From: Novosphingobium sp.
GTDB lineage: Bacteria > Pseudomonadota > Alphaproteobacteria > Sphingomonadales > Sphingomonadaceae
DNA: 9,972 nucleotides
Direction: 5' to 3'
Assembly: GCA_009885425.1 (NCBI GenBank)
Contig: VFKS01000217.1
Location: forward strand, 1 to 9,972
Shown here in pieces: positions 7,794-9,972 of the stretch. A model generated the notes under the pieces. That model did not search any database. It was not told the DNA's origin and was given only the letters and a program-made list of their open reading frames with translations. Each line of letters starts with the position of its first letter. The first letter of the stretch is position 1. The position numbers were made by a program, and so were the translations under genes.

Positions 7794-8837
7794 ATGACCC
7801 GTCCCTTCGTCACCTACATGCTGCTTTGCGGAGACGAATCCTACTACGTTGGTCATACCGACGACCTTGCGCTCAAGCTGGCACAGCATCAGGCCGGAAC
7901 GCTTGATGACTATACCACCAAGCGGCAGCCGGTCACGTTGGCCTGGTCGGCGCCGTTCGCGGACCAGCCTGCCGCCTTTGCCGCAGAACGCCGACTGAAA
8001 GGCTGGTCGCGGGCCAAGCGCGAGGCTCTGATCGCGGGCGATGAAAGCCTCGCCGCCCAGTTGATGACCAGAGCGCCAATTTCCCGAATGGCTGCGCCAG
8101 TTACGGCGAGCCAAACGCAGACCAACCAACCGGTCATCGTGCTCGTGCGGCCGCAACTGGGTGAGAATATTGGCAAAGCGGCGCGGGCGATGCTCAACTT
8201 CGGGCTCACTGAAATCCGGCTGGTCGCCCCGCGTGATGGCTGGCCTAACCCCAGTGCCGGCCCCGCTGCTGCGGGGGCAAATGTCGTGCTGGAACGGGCA
8301 CAGGTGTTTGACACTTTGGCCGAGGCCGTGGCCGATTGCGCGCAGGTCTATGCCACCACAGTGCGCAAACGCGGGGTTACCAAGCCGGTTGTCACCCCGG
8401 AGCAAGCCGCGCTGGCAATCCATCGTGACCCGGGCCGCTCGGCGCTGGTTTTCGGCCCGGAGCGCAGCGGCCTCGACAGCGACGATGTTGCCTTGGCCCG
8501 CGCGATCCTCACAGTGCCAATCAACCCCGAATTCGCCTCGTTGAACCTGGCCCAGGCGGTGATCCTGTGCGCTTATGAATGGTCCAAGGGCGTGGCGCTG
8601 GCCCAGCCCACTGCCGAGGAAATTCTCCCCCCGGCCCCGCAAGAGGTGCTTGAAGGGATGATCGGGCAACTGGTCTCGATGCTGGAGCCGACCGAATACT
8701 TTATGCCGGACAGCAAATCGGACGTGACCCGGCGGACGTTGCGGTCGATCCTGACCAAGCCGGGCTGGGATCACCTGGAAGTGCGGACCCTGCGCGGGGT
8801 GCTGTCAGCGCTGCGAAAAGGGCCGCGGCGCGACTAG
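7794..8837 (+). CDS. Fusion of a GIY-YIG nuclease-like domain and a TrmJ-type tRNA 2'-O-methyltransferase
   Basis: One 347-residue frame joins two domains usually encoded separately. Residues 5-90 are a GIY-YIG domain of the small YhbQ-like class: YMLL (GIY position), YYVGHTDD (YIG position), the QHQAG His, and AERRLKGWSRAKREALIAGD with the Glu at 65. The usual Arg before the QH motif is Lys (K28), so nuclease activity is doubtful. After a linker (about 91-111), residues 112-347 are a SPOUT methyltransferase of the TrmJ type, which methylates the ribose of tRNA position 32. It has NIGKAARAMLNFG (motif 1), LVFGPERSGL (motif 2) and NPEFASLNLAQAVILCAYEW (motif 3 with the knot). GGGGGAGAG at 7776-7784 is the ribosome site, and nrdR ends 6 bases upstream. 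Internal ATGs at 8064 and 8088 could yield a free methyltransferase of 257 or 249 residues. Family calls are firm; the fusion may be real or a frameshift product. Confidence 0.88.
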   Translation: MTRPFVTYMLLCGDESYYVGHTDDLALKLAQHQAGTLDDYTTKRQPVTLAWSAPFADQPAAFAAERRLKGWSRAKREALIAGDESLAAQLMTRAPISRMAAPVTASQTQTNQPVIVLVRPQLGENIGKAARAMLNFGLTEIRLVAPRDGWPNPSAGPAAAGANVVLERAQVFDTLAEAVADCAQVYATTVRKRGVTKPVVTPEQAALAIHRDPGRSALVFGPERSGLDSDDVALARAILTVPINPEFASLNLAQAVILCAYEWSKGVALAQPTAEEILPPAPQEVLEGMIGQLVSMLEPTEYFMPDSKSDVTRRTLRSILTKPGWDHLEVRTLRGVLSALRKGPRRD

Positions 8838-8894
8838 GCGCGACGGGTCGCAACTGCTATTGCCGAGGCCGAAACCAACCGTGAGGTCGTTTGA

Positions 8895-9149
8895 ATGCGC
8901 CTGTCTTTGCTGCCACTCGCCCTGGCCCTGATCGCTCCTACCGCTGCCGTCGCTGATGAAGCGCCAAAGCCTGTCAAAGTGAAAAAGATCTGCCGCGAAA
9001 CCCCGTCGCGGACCGGCAGCCACTTCCCCGGCAAGCGCGTTTGCAAGACCGAAGCCGAATGGAAAGAGCGCGATCAGGCTGATCTCGATTATGATCGGAC
9101 CAATCCGGGCACACCAATTCGCTCTCAGGGTAACTCTGCAGACGACTGA
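8895..9149 (+). CDS. Small secreted two-cysteine protein, function unknown
   Basis: An 84-residue protein with a clear Sec signal peptide: a basic start MRLS, a hydrophobic core LLPLALALIAP, and a likely cleavage after AVA at residue 20. The mature part of about 64 residues is hydrophilic and has just two cysteines, C33 and C50, in a segment of the form CRxxxxRTGSHFxGKRVC followed by KTEAEW. In the periplasm they could form one disulfide loop. Short exported proteins with a C...TGS...C.T..eW pattern recur in sphingomonads as far as I recall, but I know no assigned function. A GAGG at 8883-8886 lies 8 bases before the ATG. It follows the methyltransferase by 57 bases, so it may be the operon's last gene or have its own promoter. 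The tail from about residue 60 is acidic and low in hydrophobics. Confidence 0.75.
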   Translation: MRLSLLPLALALIAPTAAVADEAPKPVKVKKICRETPSRTGSHFPGKRVCKTEAEWKERDQADLDYDRTNPGTPIRSQGNSADD

Positions 9150-9175
9150 GTGCCGATCACCCCTTGATTTTTGGT

Positions 9176-9194
9176 CGCCCCCCGGTTAGGGGCG
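9176..9194 (+). terminator. Possible terminator after the small secreted protein gene
   Basis: A 6-bp GC stem (CGCCCC at 9176-9181 with GGGGCG at 9189-9194) has a 7-base loop and lies 27 bases after the stop. It overlaps the 10-base palindrome GGGGCGCCCC at 9189-9198, which gives a competing fold. No T-run follows (CCCCTTCG), so intrinsic termination is uncertain; it may only be a stable leader or spacer structure. Confidence 0.3.
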
Positions 9195-9309
9195 CCCCTT
9201 CGCAATTGAGCGGGCACTCCGGTGAAGCCTGTCTCGCATTCAGCCCTTGTGGCGGAATGGTGCGGTTCCGGACTAGAAACGACGGCAAAACGCCGCGTGT
9301 TTACAGCTT

Positions 9310-9325
9310 GTGGGCCTACGCCCAC
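9310..9325 (+). promoter_or_regulatory. Hairpin in the rpsD leader
   Basis: A perfect 6-bp stem GTGGGC/GCCCAC closes the loop CTAC, and ends 25 bases before the rpsD ATG, just upstream of the ribosome binding site. S4 autoregulates its own mRNA in several bacteria by binding leader structures, so a feedback site is conceivable. Only the hairpin itself is seen; the role is inference. Confidence 0.35.
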
Positions 9326-9338
9326 GGGTAGCAAATTG

Positions 9339-9343
9339 AAGGA
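9339..9343 (+). promoter_or_regulatory. Ribosome binding site that sets the rpsD start
   Basis: AAGGA lies 7 bases before the ATG at 9351. This supports the standard S4 N-terminus ([10 protein letters not shown]) over the longer in-frame start at 9222. Confidence 0.8.
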
Positions 9344-9350
9344 CTACGCA

Positions 9351-9965
9351 ATGTCAAAGCGTCATGCATCGAAGTACAAGCTTGATCGCCGTATGGGCGA
9401 AAACATCTGGGGCCGTCCCAAGAGCTCGGTTAACCGCCGCTCGTACGGTCCAGGGCAACACGGCCAGCGCCGCAAGAGCAAGATCTCGGACTTCGGGATC
9501 CAGCTGCGCGCCAAGCAGAAGCTCAAGGGCTATTACGGCGACGTCACCGAAAAGCAGTTCAAGCGCACCTATCAGGAAGCTGCGCAGATGAAGGGCGATA
9601 CCGGTCAGAACCTGATCGGCCTGCTCGAACAGCGTCTCGACATGGTTGTCTACCGCGCCAAGTTCGCGCCGACCGTGTTTTCGGCCCGTCAGATCGTTTC
9701 GCACGGCCACATCTATGTGAACGGCGTGAAGTGCAACATCGCCAGCCGCCGCGTGCGCCCCGGTGATGTGCTGACGCTGGGCAAGAAGGCCAAGGAAATG
9801 GCCCTGATCGCCGAAGCGCAGAGCCTGCCGGAACGCGAAGTGCCCGATTACGTGGCGCAGGACGGCACCGAAAAGATCACTTTCGTCCGCGTTCCGTCGC
9901 TGGATGAAGTGCCCTATCCGGTGAAGATGGAACCAAACCTGGTCGTCGAATTCTATTCGCGCTGA
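9351..9965 (+). CDS. rpsD: 30S ribosomal protein S4
   Basis: S4 is a primary 16S rRNA-binding protein that nucleates 30S assembly and affects decoding accuracy. The 204-residue length is normal. The N-terminal domain (about 1-93) has [14 protein letters not shown] and [11 protein letters not shown], and lacks a zinc-binding Cys cluster (the only Cys is in the S4 domain), so it is the zinc-free form. The S4 RNA-binding domain follows (about 94-155): [30 protein letters not shown] and [11 protein letters not shown]. The C-terminus ends in NLVVEFYSR, as expected. Unlike in E. coli, where rpsD sits in the alpha operon with rpsM, rpsK, rpoA and rplQ, it stands alone here as in other alphaproteobacteria. 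The gene is complete, and the window ends 7 bases after the stop. Confidence 0.98.
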   Translation: MSKRHASKYKLDRRMGENIWGRPKSSVNRRSYGPGQHGQRRKSKISDFGIQLRAKQKLKGYYGDVTEKQFKRTYQEAAQMKGDTGQNLIGLLEQRLDMVVYRAKFAPTVFSARQIVSHGHIYVNGVKCNIASRRVRPGDVLTLGKKAKEMALIAEAQSLPEREVPDYVAQDGTEKITFVRVPSLDEVPYPVKMEPNLVVEFYSR

Positions 9966-9972
9966 TCAGGCC

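Larger units (their letters stand above)
9150..9350 (+). other. Noncoding spacer and presumed rpsD leader
   Basis: Some 200 bases separate the small secreted protein gene from rpsD. It holds the possible terminator near 9176-9194, a short hairpin CGGC-AAAAC-GCCG near 9282-9294, and a perfect hairpin at 9310-9325. The rpsD promoter should be here. The best candidate I see is TTGTGG near 9247, with GACTAG 18 bases further on, which is a weak match. The frame of rpsD stays open upstream to an ATG at 9222, but the resulting 43 residues resemble no S4 extension. No tRNA could be folded despite a TGGCGGAATGGT string resembling a leucine tRNA D-arm. Confidence 0.5.

Noticed and set aside
7278..8774. 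A 498-codon open frame on the minus strand over nrdR and the methyltransferase gene
   Set aside because: The plus strand carries unmistakable NrdR and TrmJ motifs throughout; the antisense product has low-complexity composition and no ribosome site that I can see.
9239..9330. A tRNA-Leu-like segment (GTGGCGGAATGGT)
   Set aside because: There is no T-arm GGTTCGAATCC motif, no acceptor stem pairing and no CCA-proximal match, so no cloverleaf can be formed.
9222..9350. A 43-codon N-terminal extension of S4
   Set aside because: S4 proteins start at [15 protein letters not shown] precedes the ATG at 9351. The open frame is attributable to chance.

Overview
The window looks like a chromosomal housekeeping segment from a GC-rich alphaproteobacterium, most likely a sphingomonad close to Erythrobacter, Porphyrobacter or Novosphingobium. 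This rests on three things: the style of the RpoD, GlyA and TrmJ proteins, the gene order rpiB-glyA-small membrane gene-nrdR-trmJ, and rpsD standing apart from the other ribosomal genes. The assignment comes from recognition and was not searched. No insertion sequence, phage gene, CRISPR array, rRNA or tRNA was seen.

Layout. (1) 1-3476, plus strand: the 3' part of dnaG (primase) runs into rpoD (primary sigma factor), with a stop/start overlap of one base, so replication initiation and housekeeping transcription are coupled. A strong hairpin terminator follows. (2) 3529-5217, minus strand: an M28-family metallopeptidase with an N-terminal anchor and a large C-terminal membrane bundle, convergent with rpoD and sharing its terminator. 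(3) 5375-8837, plus strand: a tight, probably single operon of rpiB (pentose phosphate isomerase), glyA (serine/glycine and one-carbon units), a 66-residue membrane protein, nrdR (repressor of ribonucleotide reductase genes), and a gene joining a GIY-YIG nuclease-like domain to a TrmJ-type tRNA 2'-O-methyltransferase. The first four relate loosely to nucleotide supply through ribose-5-phosphate, C1 units and dNTP control. (4) 8895-9149: a small secreted protein with two cysteines. (5) 9150-9350: a noncoding leader with two hairpins, then rpsD (ribosomal protein S4) to the end of the window.

Most of the window is ordinary core genome. The point most worth a second look is the GIY-YIG/TrmJ fusion. 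Its nuclease domain carries Lys where the family has its near-invariant catalytic Arg, and its junction holds a TGATGA string that looks like a relic of an overlapping stop and start. Second is the small membrane protein that lies in the same frame as nrdR, separated from its GTG start by a single TAG. I do not see convincing evidence of a wholly new system.
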